From: Cryptomeria japonica
Taxonomy: Eukaryota; Streptophyta; Pinopsida; Cupressales; Cupressaceae
Reading direction: 5' to 3'
Assembly (NCBI RefSeq): GCF_030272615.1
Contig: NC_081410.1
Coordinates: forward strand, 567,877,152 to 567,941,151
DNA: 64,000 bases
Part shown: positions 20,816 through 32,771 of the stretch, piece by piece
Numbering within the stretch: the first letter of the stretch is position 1
How the letters are laid out: each line of letters starts with the position of its first letter
Notes under the pieces: generated by a model
What the model was told of the DNA's origin: nothing
Database searches by the model: none
What the model saw: the letters and a program-made list of their open reading frames with translations, nothing else
Position numbers and translations under genes: made by a program

Positions 20816-23530
20816 ATGCCACTCTGACCAGATGTTGCACCACCATCACCACCTGCTCCCCCACTAGTCCCTGCACCATCTGATCTATCTCTCCGTGGAG
20901 ACCCCATCAAACCCCCACTAGCTCCTGCACCACCTGACACCTCTCTCCGTTATGGACCCATCACACCTCCACTGCTTTGCATCCTCTGAGACCGCTCTGA
21001 CCTGGTCTGCCGCATCTGTGAATAGCTCAGTGCTCGCTAACTAGCTAACACCACCTGCTCATATAACCCCCACCAATACTCTATCTCAGCCTGTGCCCGT
21101 CCAAACTCCCTCCTCACCTCCCCAGTAGGACCCTGTGCTCCTACTAGCAACCCGGACTCTCTCCTGCAGCTCCACTAATCTCTCCACCACACTATCCCTC
21201 TCTTGTAGCACTACAGTTAGCTCTGACTCTCGCGCAAATAGCTACACATCTCTAGCTGCAACCTCTGCCTCCAGATCCTCTACCTGTGTCTTGGTTGCTG
21301 TCAGTCGAGTCTGCAAATATGCTAGCATATGATCCCAAAGATCACCACCCCCTGTCGCTCCCTCTCCTGTATCCATAGGTGCCTCACCTGTAGCTCCCTC
21401 TCAAGTGGCTCCCTCCCCTCTATCTATTGGTATCTCCCTCTCCATACCTCGGCCACCTAATCTGACTCCTCCCGACATCAACGGTCCCTATGATATCTGC
21501 AGTGGCAAACCGCCTCTCCCTCTCTACTGGACTCGACCACCTATGCCACCTCCTCTGCCACCTCCACCATCCCCTCCTCCTCTGCCACCTCCACCATCCC
21601 CCCTCCACCTCCACCATCCCCCCTCCCTCATCCACTTATCATCGGTCCTCGACCTAAGCCCCTCCTCCGTCTTCGTCCCCTCTCCTCCTCAAAATCGGGA
21701 ATCTACTCTGCTGGATCTGATATCTGAGGAATCGGATGAGCCGCCATATACTGCATATACTCCTCCGACACTCCTGCATCTACCACCCTTGGCTGTATAT
21801 CCCATGGCCTCACTTGAAGCATCCAGAACTCTGCCAATGCCTAATCATAAGGAAGTACTTGCCCCCATGCATATCTCTCTCGGACCACTCTGGCGTACTC
21901 TCCTGATCCCCTCGGCAATCCCTCCTGTCGTCCAAACTGTCTCATCACCCTACCCGGCACTTGTCTCTCTACATCATAGCATGTCCTCCCAATGAGGAAT
22001 CGGGTCATGAATACATATGGCAATGCCTCTGCATCATCCTCCCAGGGCTCGCACTCTATGTACGGTCTCCAAATAACTGCATCCATGTCATCCAGCGCCC
22101 GTCACCACCACTCTAACTTCCCTAGGTGGGGCTAACTCATCATACCGTTGTACATAAACATATAGGGCTGGTCAACTGCTCGGAATCTAAGACTCACTGG
22201 TTGCGTAACTGGTAAGTGCTCCCATGCCCATATATGCAGCAGCATCACTCCCACTGCCAAGGAGCCTCTCCTGCGGTACACTACCTCATGCAACTCTTAA
22301 TACATGTGCGCTAACACGCACGGTCCCCAGGCAAATCAGGTCCCCTCTGTCATCATCTGCTCTATCACCTACCCCCAACCAACGACCAGACCATGTGATC
22401 GTCTATCCGGACATAGTAGCCCTCCCACGATCCCAGACAAAACTGCTGGTAATGGTTCGTACAAAACCACGATATCCTCCCAGGCTATCCAACCAACATC
22501 AATATACACGTCCTCATCGAAGAATCTCTACACCGCTAGAGTCCACCATGATCTATCATATGTGACCAGCTCACCCCGAATCAGAATATGCAGGATGCGC
22601 CACACATCCTCTAGTGTCATAGTCATCTCCCCCTGCGCTAAGTGAAACGTGCATGTCTCACTGTGCCAATGCTCTGCCAAGGCTGTAATCAAACCATGAT
22701 TCATCCAAATCACGAGCATATGTCTCACATCATACAGCCCAGTCACTGCAATGCAATCAATCTCAGCCTCTGTCAGCCGATCACATAGCCACTATGTAGC
22801 CGGATGTCTCTCGCACAACTGTAAGACGCGTAGATCCTCCTGCACACGTGCATCAATCAATCATCATCAGTTGTTTTGTTTCAAACTTTCTAAAAGTTTA
22901 AACCTAGACTATCAACAGATACTTTGATCAAGTATCTTCGGGTCTCAACAGGTAAGCAATCATGGTACACCTAGACTTCAATAAGCATTTATCCTAATGA
23001 CCTAAGTCTCATCAGGGCTACTATGGTTCAAAACAACTCTCACTTCACATCTCTATCCATCCATCATTGGCATCGGGAGATTTTTGTTCACACAAACTGG
23101 GGCATCTATTTTCCTAAACAATAGCGCTAATACCCTAACAAAAGCACTTAATCAACCATACAAAAGCGCTCAAATTGCAAACGCACTACAACGCCTATGC
23201 GATAGTGCTACTTCACATCAAAAGTGCTCAATTGACCCCTCAAAAGCGCTAAACACACAATAGCGCTCAAACATGCATACAATAGCGCTCATATTTTCAA
23301 AAGCGCTCAAACAATAGCGCCATTGTGGCACAAAGGCGCTAATTCATTGGACAGCAGCACCAAAACATAGTTTCAGCGCTATTGTCCAAACTCAACTTGG
23401 ACTCAGCAAAAACATGTCAAAAATGCATAAAATTCAAAATTTCCAATTTGTGTACCGCTGGTCCATAGTCCTCTGGCCGCTGGAATCGACGGACTCGCTC
23501 AAATCAGTGCTCTGCAATGGGTACTGGCAT
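20816..23530 (-). pseudogene. Broken antisense PMD gene of element C
   Basis: Exon 1 (23530-23456) still encodes RVRRFQRP but has a TGA ahead of it. The donor has drifted to GTACAC, and the intron (23455-22840) ends at a GTGTGCAG acceptor. Exon 2 from 22839 keeps the PMD core WHSETCTFHLAQGEMTMTLEDVWRIL (near 22680-22600) and, further on, DAVIWRPYIECEPWEDDAEALPY (near 22085-22020), both clearly related to B. Stops (for example TAG at 22790-22788) and frameshifts break it. The C-terminal part near 21000-21650 keeps low-complexity sequence and remains of the coiled coil. The start, intron position and phase match B, which supports the gene model of both. Confidence 0.8.
23122..23390 (+). repeat. 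Array of about 14 CAAAAGCGCT / CAATAGCGCT repeats in the intron of C
   Basis: The core AGCGCT with upstream ACAAA or ACAAT recurs about every 18-20 bases, with some copies changed to AGCACT or GGCGCT. It occupies the same place in the intron, next to the donor, as the CACAGACGCG array in B. Its unit differs from B's CAAACGCGCT form by about one base, so the arrays appear homologous but turned over within each element. Confidence 0.8.
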
Positions 23531-23627
23531 CCTGACTGCTGCTCGCTCCTTCAAAATGTCACTATCAGAGCTCTAGTTTCACTATGGTCTCGGATTCAAA
23601 TGACCCTATTTTCACCCCTTTCTCCCC

Positions 23628-23634
23628 ATATAAA
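23628..23634 (-). promoter_or_regulatory. TATA box of the broken PMD gene of C
   Basis: The minus strand reads TTTATATGG about 98 bases before the exon 1 ATG, matching the TATA position in B. The gene itself is decayed. Confidence 0.45.
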
Positions 23635-23929
23635 CCCTTCGTCGTACCCCTAACTTTCCCCCGCTCACCACCGTGGTCCTCGTGAACTTCCCAAGCCTCC
23701 CATTTCTCCATTTTATCCCCGATTTCTTCTATTTTTCACCAGCATTGCTAACTTCTTCTCTTCTATCACCCTGCCAATTTTCATTCTATTTCAAGCGATC
23801 ACCCGATTTTTCGAAATTTTTGACCTATCTCTCGAGGGGGCATACCACCCATTAAATCTACATTTTATGGGGCATTTCTTCACACCTATTTTTCTTTCTT
23901 TGAAACGACGCGATAAACCTCACCATCTC

Positions 23930-25380
23930 AAAGAGAGGCAAATGTAGTCACATAAATCTGTCCATTTTAATTAAATGAATATTTCGTATTTATTTGATTA
24001 AAAATCCACTAAGCCATCAGTTAATTAAATTAACATTTAATTAATTCATCTTCAAACATTCTCCTATTAATTAAATAAATTATTCAATTTATTTTAATTC
24101 ATTCATTAAACCAAATTCACAAATCAATTAAATGAATAAATCATATTTATTCAATTTAATCCCCTTTCCTCTTTTAAATAAATTAAATTAAACATTTATT
24201 TAAATCATAAATCCCCCCACTTGCATTTTCCTACAAATGCAACTTGCACACATTTATTGAAATAAATTAATTTTATTTTAATTAAAAATCCTATTTTCCC
24301 TCACCCACCAAATCCACTTGCGTTCCTAAACCCCCTTCTATATTCTTCTAAACCCTTTCTAATTAGCCTAATCCATCCCCTAATTATTGTCACAATCCTA
24401 AGCAACTTGAAGTCACTTCTCAAAGACTTCAAAGTCTTTGAAAAGCATTAAATGCTTTGTGTGTTCAACAATTTAACCTCCAAAGTCTTCCAAAACCACT
24501 AATGGCTCTTACATGACCATTTATGGCTCTGACATAACCATTTATGGTTATTTCAACTTGCAGGCATGTGTCTCCTCAAGTATTTATTGTTTTGACCATG
24601 GTTATCCCTTTTGCCTTTGCACAAGAGTTTAGCCATTGGATAAAAGCTTTATTCTTTGAATAAAGAATTTATTCATTCAACCCAACCTTGACTTTAACCT
24701 CCAAGTTAACCTTCAAAGTCATGTCAAGCGTTAAATTCTTATTCCCTCTCCTCTCAACCTATCTCATATTGACACTTGTCATCCTGGGATTGGGTTGAAA
24801 GACTCTCACATGGATTGAATATCATTCAATATTGACCCTTGTTGGGATTATTCAATCTCAGCCTTCCATTGCTCCATTTTATTTATAAATAGAGCTCTCA
24901 TTCCTCATTTTCAAATCCTCAAGCATTTTAGCATTCATAGTCATGATCCTGAAAACTTGTATGCATCTAAGTTATAGAGAATTTTAGAGAGCATTTAGCA
25001 TAAATCAACTAATATATATTGTTATTTTGGCCTAAAATAAATCATTTTATCATTATAGCATCTAATATTAGTTTGTTCACATTTGCATAGCATTTAGAGT
25101 AATCATCTACAATCTCAAACCTCCATAAGCATCCATAGTGAAAAAGTTGTTGAGAGCTACACTAATTTGGAACTTGGAGAGGAGAGGAACAAAGGAGAAG
25201 GAGCTAAGAGCATGTTAGGAGGCATTTGGAGATGCCTCATCATATTTACTTCCTTAGTTAAATATTCTCTCATGCTTTTAGTATCTCTTTTGATATGTCT
25301 GTTTAGAATAATCTTTTGTGGCTAACACTAACGTTTTTGCTCTTGTGTGTGTGTTGTCTTCGAACAGATTTTCTAACCCT
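23930..25380 (+). repeat. Polypurine tract and 3' LTR of element C
   Basis: AAAGAGAGGCAAA (23930-23942) is followed by TGTAGTCACATAAATC, the LTR start. The first 270 bases contain decayed AT palindromes like those of B. Two adjacent palindromes (CAAAGACTT..AAGTCTTTG at 24423 and AAAGCATT.AATGCTTT at 24442) follow. A TATAAATA box lies at 24884-24891. The right end is uncertain; it may be the CA near 25366, but no primer site or duplication confirms it. Confidence 0.55.
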
Positions 25381-25648
25381 CTTTTGCAGAGCATCAATAT
25401 CTATCTTGTCTTTATTGCATTTAATTTGTTAATCAATCATTTTATTTTTAAATAGCATTGCTTATTCATACATTTCACTTGCATTTTTAATTATGTAAGA
25501 GACATTGCAAATACAAATCTATCCATTTAGCTTTTCCCTCTTTGTGTATGAGTTTCACCACCCTTTAGCTACTTCTAATATCCTAGAAAGAATTATTTAT
25601 AGACTTATAGCTTCCCAAAGTTTGAACACTAAGGGATGTTAGTCTCGG

Positions 25649-26860
25649 TTGAATAACCTATTCCATGGGAACTGGGGTGAATCCTCTATCCCTAAACAAG
25701 GCTTACCTAACATTATAAAGAATCATTCTCACCATACTTATCTTGATGGGGATAACTCCTTAACTAGAGTAACTATTGACAAATTGAGGAATCTTGACCA
25801 TGAGTTGGATAAGCTTAAACAATGGATGGGTCAAGAACACTCAAATAGTGAGGCAATCCTCTTGATTGAAGGCTTGAGGATAATTATTCAAAGTGATGAA
25901 ATTGGTATGGAAGTGTTGCATGGAATTGCTCATATTATTGACTAATGTTATTCCTATGAAAATCTGTGCCGAAGCTCTTGGTTTTTCCAATCCTACAACT
26001 CAAGTTGAGCATTCCATTCCTATGCCTACATCTTTGCCTAATGTTCCTACTTATACATCTTACATCCTGGCTACCTCTACAAAAAATGTTAATCCTACAC
26101 ATGTTAGTAATGAGGGAAATCCTATCAAACAATACTCCTATATACCTCCTTCCACTAGCCTTCTGTCTATATAACAACAATCTCCTATACCCACCTACCA
26201 TAATATTCCACCTCCCTATTCTCAAGCTCCACCTATTTATCCTCATATTACACCTACATCACAATCCAATATGTCCAATTCCAATTCATCCACTAAAAAA
26301 ATCTAGCTCAAAGTGTCTCATCATTATAACAATTATTGGCTTCTTTAACCTAATCCAAATTCAATGTTCCCACATGTGGCATAGCTATCCCACTCTCTGA
26401 TGACATTATCTATGTCATTACTCCCCAATACATGGATGTTCCCCATTTGGAGTTATACAATGGAAAAGGTGACCCCCAAACTCACGTGAAAATATTTCAA
26501 ACATTGTGTAGTGACTTCTCTCATGATCATTTACATGTGGTAAAACTATTCACTCATACCTTTAGAGATAAGGCTTTGCAATGGTATTGTTCCTTGCCTC
26601 CTCAATTAATTAATTCTTTTCAACAATTAGCTAATGCATTTGTTCAACATTTTCAAAATAATATTGGTCCTCAAATTACTTTGACTAATTTGATGCATTG
26701 TAAGAAAGTAATTAAAGAAAAAGTGATTGAATCAATTGGTAGATATAAACATTTGCATGCACAAATTGCTTATCTTGTGTCTAATGGTGATGTTCAAATA
26801 ATTTTCATTAATAATTTGCAAAATGATATTAGAGATAAGCTTTCTTTTTATGATTTTTAA
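25649..26860 (+). pseudogene. Gag remnant of element F
   Basis: The first part (25649-25945) encodes a charged N-terminal segment. After a frame break and a proline- and tyrosine-rich stretch, 26432-26860 encodes a retrotransposon Gag domain: YNGKGDPQTHVKIF, then DKALQWYCSLPPQLI and FVQHFQNNIG, which aligns with the YRGRGDPKAHIRQFF and AMEWFSQLPPGI blocks of B. The frame is interrupted between these parts. The distance from B is large, so F is a separate family. Confidence 0.75.
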
Positions 26861-27219
26861 TCTTTCACATATTTATGCACATTGCTTCATAATTATCAGC
26901 TTCAAGTAAGTCAATTTGAATTCTCCATCAAAGGATCTAGTTGATAACAATGAGGGTACTCAACAATAATCATTTTAATAATTTCAAAAAATAAACCAAG
27001 AGCTTCATAAGGATCAACAACAACTCTTCCAATCACATTGATACATAAATGGCAACTACATTTTTAGAGGTGGCCCCTTTATCATCAATCTTTACACGTC
27101 ATAATTTTACTCCCCTTTCAAAATATTTTTTACTATCATGCTTAGATTAATTAATCCTAATATGATGAAGCTTACTCACATAAACCCATAGATACCTCTA
27201 ACTCTTTACTAGCTTCCTT

Positions 27220-27345
27220 TGATCCTAAAGCCTTTTGCCAATACCATCATTACCCCAGCCATGATACTGAGAAGTGTTATAGGTTGAGGAATGTGATCCA
27301 ATACCTTATTGATTCCAATATGATAATTGTGTAGGGTGTTAATGG
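27220..27345 (+). pseudogene. CHHC zinc-knuckle segment of F
   Basis: Translation from about 27225 gives FCQYHHYPSHDTEKCYRLRN, the same C-x2-H-x4-H-x4-C spacing and CxRL context as residues 600-613 of the Gag of B. It lies between the Gag and protease-like parts, in a broken frame. Confidence 0.65.
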
Positions 27346-27393
27346 TAAAGGAAAACAATTTGTGGCACCTACTAATAAAAATTTACAAATCCT

Positions 27394-27975
27394 TTGTCTT
27401 CTTATTCTACCAATATCGTAGAACCTAAACCTCCTACTAATATAGCTTCTAATGAGATGTGTGTAGAGGTTTCTAATATTGTGAACCTAACTGATCAATC
27501 CAAGTCTAAATCTGAACCTCACATTAAATTTGACTCAAGAGGAACTATTGATGCACCTAATGGACCATTATACATTACTGCAAAAAATAAAGGAAATCTC
27601 TCACAAGGAGTGCTCATTGATCCAGTTTGTATGGTGAATGTTATTACTGAAGAACATCTTTATACTCAACAATTTTATCAAGATACTTATGATAAATTGG
27701 GTGTTATTATTAAGGTGCATGATGGCTTTATTTGTCCCACTATAGGTTCCAACACTCTTTTCATTGAGGTTGGCACTAAGTGTTTAGATGTTACCTTTGC
27801 TATTATCCCTACCTCTAACCAATTTCATGTGAAGTTGGGACATCCTTGGATCCATTCAATGAAAACTATCCCTTGTAGCATCCATAAATGTCTAAATTTC
27901 CCTTATGATGGATGTATTATCATGATCAATCATAGTCTTTATAAGACCTTAGTAAGACATGGAACTTCACCTTAG
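27394..27975 (+). pseudogene. Retropepsin-like domain of F with altered catalytic motif
   Basis: The 193-codon frame has the general pattern of a plant Ty3/gypsy protease: a strand before the active site, the NVITEE block, and a later LGHPWIHSMKTIPCSIHKCLNFPYDG block that aligns with [22 protein letters not shown] of B. Where B has the catalytic DGGA, F has LIDPVCMVNVITEE: the Asp is kept but the Gly is lost. The homologous stretch in element H reads MVGPTCRVDVITEE. Proteolysis is therefore doubtful; a structural or binding role is possible. Confidence 0.7.
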
Positions 27976-29794
27976 ATTGCTTTTGGCCTCAAAAACCTAA
28001 ACCTTTAAAACCTTGAGAAGATATGCTTTTCCTATCTCATCAAAAATTCAAACAAGAAAGGATATCGACCTTGAGTAAACTTAAGGATCCTTCACCAACG
28101 GATGTTCCTCCTCCTCATTTTGGAACTGGACTCCTTCCTACTCCTTCTATTCCTCCCATATATGCTACAATCCCACCTCATACATCCTATAGAGGAAAAA
28201 TCCAAACATCCCGCATCTCTTAACCTAGTGAGGTTTCTTTCGTTCCTCCCCCTATAAGGGAAGAAAAGAAGCCGATGTTGATTCATCCCAAACCTTTGCA
28301 AGCTTTGGGTTGAACTAAGAGAAATTGTAGTGCAAGAGAACACCAACGAAGATGTTATGCCAATTCTTTTGAGCTTTCTTCCCAAACTATTTCCTCCCCT
28401 AAGATGCCAAATTTTGACTTGATCTTGTTTGTCCAACCTTTGCCAAGACCAAGGGAGGAAGTTCATCTTTATTGACCACATTAAGTCAAAATTATTTAAA
28501 CAAAATTATGATTCATTCCATATGTGCATTAAAGATCCTATTTTGATTAACTTGAATAATAATGATATCAATGCTAATGATAATTTTTTTTATGCTAATG
28601 ATTCTAATGATATGTATTATATTATTGAGATTAATCATGATCTATCTTTGATATTTTCAAAAATAATTAATGCTAGCTCGTAGTGACAAACAAAGTGACA
28701 AATCATTAGAGTATGGTTCTTGTTTGGAACTTGTTGTAGCTCCATATACCATCCTTGTTGTGTCCCCTCTTGCATCTTTTTTACCATCATTAAATGATGT
28801 TAAGCAAGATTGGGAGGCAGATGACTTGATAGATTATCCTTACTTGTATAGTGGATTCTTTTTTATATGTTTTCCTGCATGTAATGTGCTCCCTCTATGA
28901 TGTGTTGCTTGATTTGTCTTTGTGTTACGTTAGGTTCTCTTTGAATGACCCTTGTTTCTTTGTTGGTGCAAGGTAATAAAGAGGCTGAAAATGTTGTGAA
29001 ATTCCTCTATTTGTATCTTCAATTCTTTTATATGTTGTATTCATGTTATGTCATACATGTGCTATTATTGTAAATGCGGCTTTGTGCTATCCACTTGGAG
29101 ATGATACAAAGCATTGAGATATCTCTTTTTGGTCTCTACCATGTTGACCCAAAAATAATTTGTGTTGTTCATCTTATGTGCTCCCCTTTCATTGTTCTCG
29201 TAGTTCCACTATCTTTGGGGGCATGATGTCAATTCAATGAAATAATACTTGATATACATGTTTTATCAAAAGTGCATATTAAATCCAGTTAGTGGATCCC
29301 TTATCTTCTCTCTTTTTGTCATGTGCTATGTTTCCCTTGATTTGTCCTTGCTTGGGTGCCTATCGTTGTGGCAACGTGCTTGTCTTTTGGATGCATTCAT
29401 GCTACCTTAAATCTATTTCTCTCTATAAGGCACACACAATCACTTTAAAGTGGGGGCATACACCTTTCTCTTTGTTAAACTTTGTGCACACACCATGAAG
29501 TTTGGTGTGTATACTTTTATCATACACCATGACATGTCCGATGTCTATTCAAATTACTTTGGAAACTGAGCCTTTTTTTTGTAATATTTTGCACCAACTC
29601 TTTGATTCAAATTTTTCTTTCTCAATATAACTCATAGTAAGAATAAGCCTTACTAGGCTAGTATATTCATGCTCTCTCTTCTCTTCACATGTTGCTCCTT
29701 TTGTCTTAATATTAGATTGATAAGATCCTAAGTACCTGGGGGATTGTTTTTTCTTGCCTCTTTAATATCTTAATGAAAGTGTTTCAATGCTATT
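27976..29794. other. Noncoding or unrecognised interior of F
   Basis: There are short plus-strand frames at 28429-28683 (Asn/Asp-rich) and 28670-28900, but no domain I recognise. Proline-rich codons near 28090-28250 may continue the gag-pro linker. A/T content is high. No RT or integrase motif is seen in any frame. Confidence 0.4.
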
Positions 29795-31602
29795 TATAGG
29801 TGTTGAGGAAAAATCAACACTACAACTCCCAGGATCACCTACATGCAAACCTGTCACAAAAGAAGAGAAACAAAATCAAAGCTATGGAGGCCAAAATTCA
29901 ATGATCCAAAAAAGAGGAGTCATATTGATTGTGCAAGAATAATGCAATACAATTACAAATTATAAAGAGAGAATCCTTATAAAAGGATACTAGAAACCCT
30001 AAAGGAGAAAAACCTAAAGAATTATAAGATGCCTAAGTTTAGCTTAAGCATAGAGTATAATAGACTAATAATTATTAGCCACAACATGATAACTCTAACA
30101 CCCACCCTTAAGATTAACTTAGGGAGTAGCTAAAAACAACTAAGGACTAAAAAATGCATGTAAACAAAATGCATGAAACTAACAATGGGTCTCGACAACT
30201 AGGCTTGTTGAGGTACCCAAGTACAAAAGATCTCTCACAACTGGAGAAAAGGAGAAAACCTCATGGGAGAAAATCCTCTCCTAAAGAGAGAAAAACAAGT
30301 GAAGGACTGAAGAAGCCTCCAAACAAGAGAATTTCCCAATAAAAAGGGAACAAAGGATGAACATGAAGAACGCCACTGAAGAATGAAGCTGCAAACATTG
30401 TCGAAGAATAAATGTCGATCTGAAGAACCTCCATTTGAAATAGAAGATGATTAGGTAGAGAAGACTGTAATCTACATGAGTGCCCTCAAATAACACTACT
30501 CGAATCAGATGACAAAAAAAGGCAAACAACTGAACTCGAAGATACAGATGGTAAAAAACAACAAATTCTGAAGAGTTGATCAATCGAAGATGGAAGGTTG
30601 CCTCTAAAAATAGGAATGAAAGAGTGTCCATATGGTAAATGATCCATCTCATCAAAATGCATAGGTAACCAGTCACTACATCCACCTAGTACATAAGAAC
30701 AAATATTGAATACATAGCTCACTCCAATGAACCAAGGAAGCATTAGAACCAACAGGAGAAACCCCCCCATAATGCTAACAAGGGAGAGGTGACAGGTACA
30801 ATGAAACTGAATGCCAAGAAAATCTACATGACGAAGAACCAAGAATATTGAGAGTGTAACAGAAAGTACAAACACATATAAAGGCTAGGGTCATTGAAGG
30901 AACAATCACTTGACACACATCATGAGGCTAATGTCGTGGAAGGAACATTCACGTGACAAAGGTAGATGGAAAACAAAGGCAAACATCAAACCCCCCATGG
31001 CACTTTATAATGGAGTGAGTACAATAAGGCACAAGATGTGCAAGATCCCAAACATGTAGGGCATAGTGGCACTTTATCTCAGTGCGTTTGCAAAAAGGAA
31101 AATGCTTACAAAATGATGTATACAATGCTCAAACATAAATAATAGCCAAAAATGAGTCATCCCACACAAAGAAAATGATCCCAAGAGCTGAAACATCCAA
31201 GATATTCACCAGAGTGCATAAATGAAAAACACTTAATAAAATATACCTAGAGCAAAATTTGGAAAGAAGACCCATACCATTGAATAGGTGTTGAGGAAAA
31301 ATCAACACTACAGCTCCCAAGGATCACCTGCATGCAAACCTATCACAGAAGAAGAGAAGCAAAAACAAAGATATGGAGGCTAGAATTCAATGATCCAAAA
31401 AAGAGGAGTCATATTGATTGTGCAAGAATAATGCAATACAATTACAAATTACAAAGAGAGAATCCTTATAAAAGGATACTAGAAACCCTAAAGGAGAAAA
31501 CCCTAAAGAATTATAAGATGCCTAATTTTAGCTTAAGCGTAGAGTATAATAGACTAATAATTAAATAAATAATTATTAGCCACAACATGATAACTCTTAA
31601 CA
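29795..31602 (-). mobile_element. Element D: non-autonomous LTR element inserted in F
   Basis: Two near-identical LTRs (about 29795-30100 and 31284-31602) enclose 1.2 kb with no retrotransposon ORF. Both share ATAGGTGTTGAGG at the left and end TAACA. CTATT directly follows the right LTR (31603-31607) and precedes the left LTR (29790-29794), a likely target duplication. On the minus strand the interior next to the left LTR is the purine-rich TTAAGGGTGGG, so the element reads on the minus strand with the left LTR as its 3' LTR. A right-hand LTR insertion of AATAAATA-type sequence accounts for most of the length difference. It is the size class of TRIM/small LARD elements. Confidence 0.8.
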
Positions 31603-31665
31603 CTATTCTATACTTTACCAAGAGTATGAGTGGAGGTTTATACTTCTGCTAAAGTGGGGGATAAA

Positions 31666-32766
31666 TGTAGCATCATAAATTGTATCCCTATACAATTTTC
31701 ATCCTCACTTAGGCCTCACTTTGGTGTATTAGCCTTCCATGATTTGATCATGTTTGATTCCTTACACCAACTTCAATTCTAAAACTTCACTTGGCAATTG
31801 GTCTATGGACCTTTGCTCAACCTTGATTGGCTAGACAAGGACGCTCTAGGCATCATTGTCTCAACAAAAGGGGCCCAATTTTGGTCTTGACGATGGTCAT
31901 AAAATGTGGGCAAGAATTCCCATCCCATGTCAGTCTATCTCAATATTTCAAACCTGTTTGATGTAGTGGAGTATAAAAGAAAGCCTTACCCGCTCACTCT
32001 AACATCTATCTTAGATCTCTCATCAAGGAAAATTCACTACAATTAAAATTCAAGCAGGCAAGCAATCAAGCATTTTCAAGACATTGATGGAGAGGTCAAA
32101 CATTCAAATTCAAGCATTCAAAAATGGCATCCATGGCCAATATTTTATGAACACATCCTACATTCTACATGAAAACATCAATCCTTGCATGAAGACTTCA
32201 AAGAAAGACTCATCAAGGTATAACATTTCAATTACAAGAATTTTAATTCAAATCTAGCCTCTACTCTCAAAAGGCACGCTTTACATTTTCTTTACATTTT
32301 AAATTCAGTTAGAGGGTTAATTCCAAACCTAAGGTTTGACTTAGGAAAACCCTTATCCCCAACACATTTTCTCTTATTTTTGTGTGTAGGTGACATGTTT
32401 AGGAGCTCTAAATATGGAATTAGGCATAATGGACAAAGACAATCAGATGCAACTTTTATAGGCATAAAAAGTGGAGGATAGGGTCGCTCCAAACTCCTTT
32501 GTCTGACAAATTTCTTGTGAAGATTATGTAATAAATTTTGAGCAGTGTTCTAGTTTGGAAAGATAAAGTTCGCCTACATCCAAATTCTAGGGACAAGCTC
32601 ATTTCGAGCTCTATTGATCCACTTTTTCAGGCTCAGATTCTAGTCGTAGGTTCCACTCATCTTCCTTATCTCAGATCTATACTTAAAACTTCATATAAAA
32701 TATGCAAATATCTAGATTTATGTTCATTTATATCAATTTTCTATCCTCAGCCCTAAATCTAGCATT
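31666..32766 (+). repeat. 3' LTR of element F (right end not resolved)
   Basis: It starts TGTAGCATCATAAATTG directly after a polypurine tract. A TATAAAAG box is at 31972-31979, followed by transcribed AC-rich sequence. The copia element G is inserted next to it at 32767; where the LTR ends (before or after G) cannot be told without a second copy. Confidence 0.5.
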
Positions 32767-32771
32767 CAATT

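Larger units (their letters stand above)
18195..25380 (+). mobile_element. Element C: 3' half of a related Tat-lineage element
   Basis: It starts with post-pol modules that align with those of B, and continues with A-rich and CAT-rich tracts, a broken antisense PMD gene with the same exon structure, a polypurine tract and an LTR. Its gag and pol are absent. It may be the other half of A, split by insertion of B, or a separate truncated copy joined by recombination. The limits are estimates. Confidence 0.7.
25620..31665 (+). mobile_element. Element F: Gag/protease-like element without pol, split by element D
   Basis: The Gag domain, CHHC knuckle and protease-like domain are on the plus strand, then about 1.8 kb without recognisable coding sequence. 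The insertion D follows, then a short tail ending in the polypurine tract AAAGTGGGGGATAAA (31651-31665) and the F LTR. No RT, RNase H or integrase is detectable. The 5' LTR is not identified: the LTR of C to its left does not match the F LTR at 31666. Confidence 0.65.

Noticed and set aside
21405-21995. Proline-rich plus-strand ORF of 196 codons
   Set aside because: It lies opposite the C-terminal part of the broken PMD gene; low-complexity CCTCC sequence gives an open antisense frame by composition.
23943-25640. LTR of C taken as the 5' LTR of F
   Set aside because: Only the first 15 or so bases resemble the F LTR at 31666; the rest does not align and the polypurine tract belongs to C.
25966-26400. 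144-codon Leu/Ile/Pro-rich ORF
   Set aside because: It overlaps the Gag linker of F in another frame; composition fits a shadow of Pro/Thr/Tyr-rich codons.
30281-30875. Two overlapping hydrophobic minus-strand ORFs in D
   Set aside because: T-rich antisense of purine-rich noncoding sequence; no similarity to Gag or other proteins, not seen in E.
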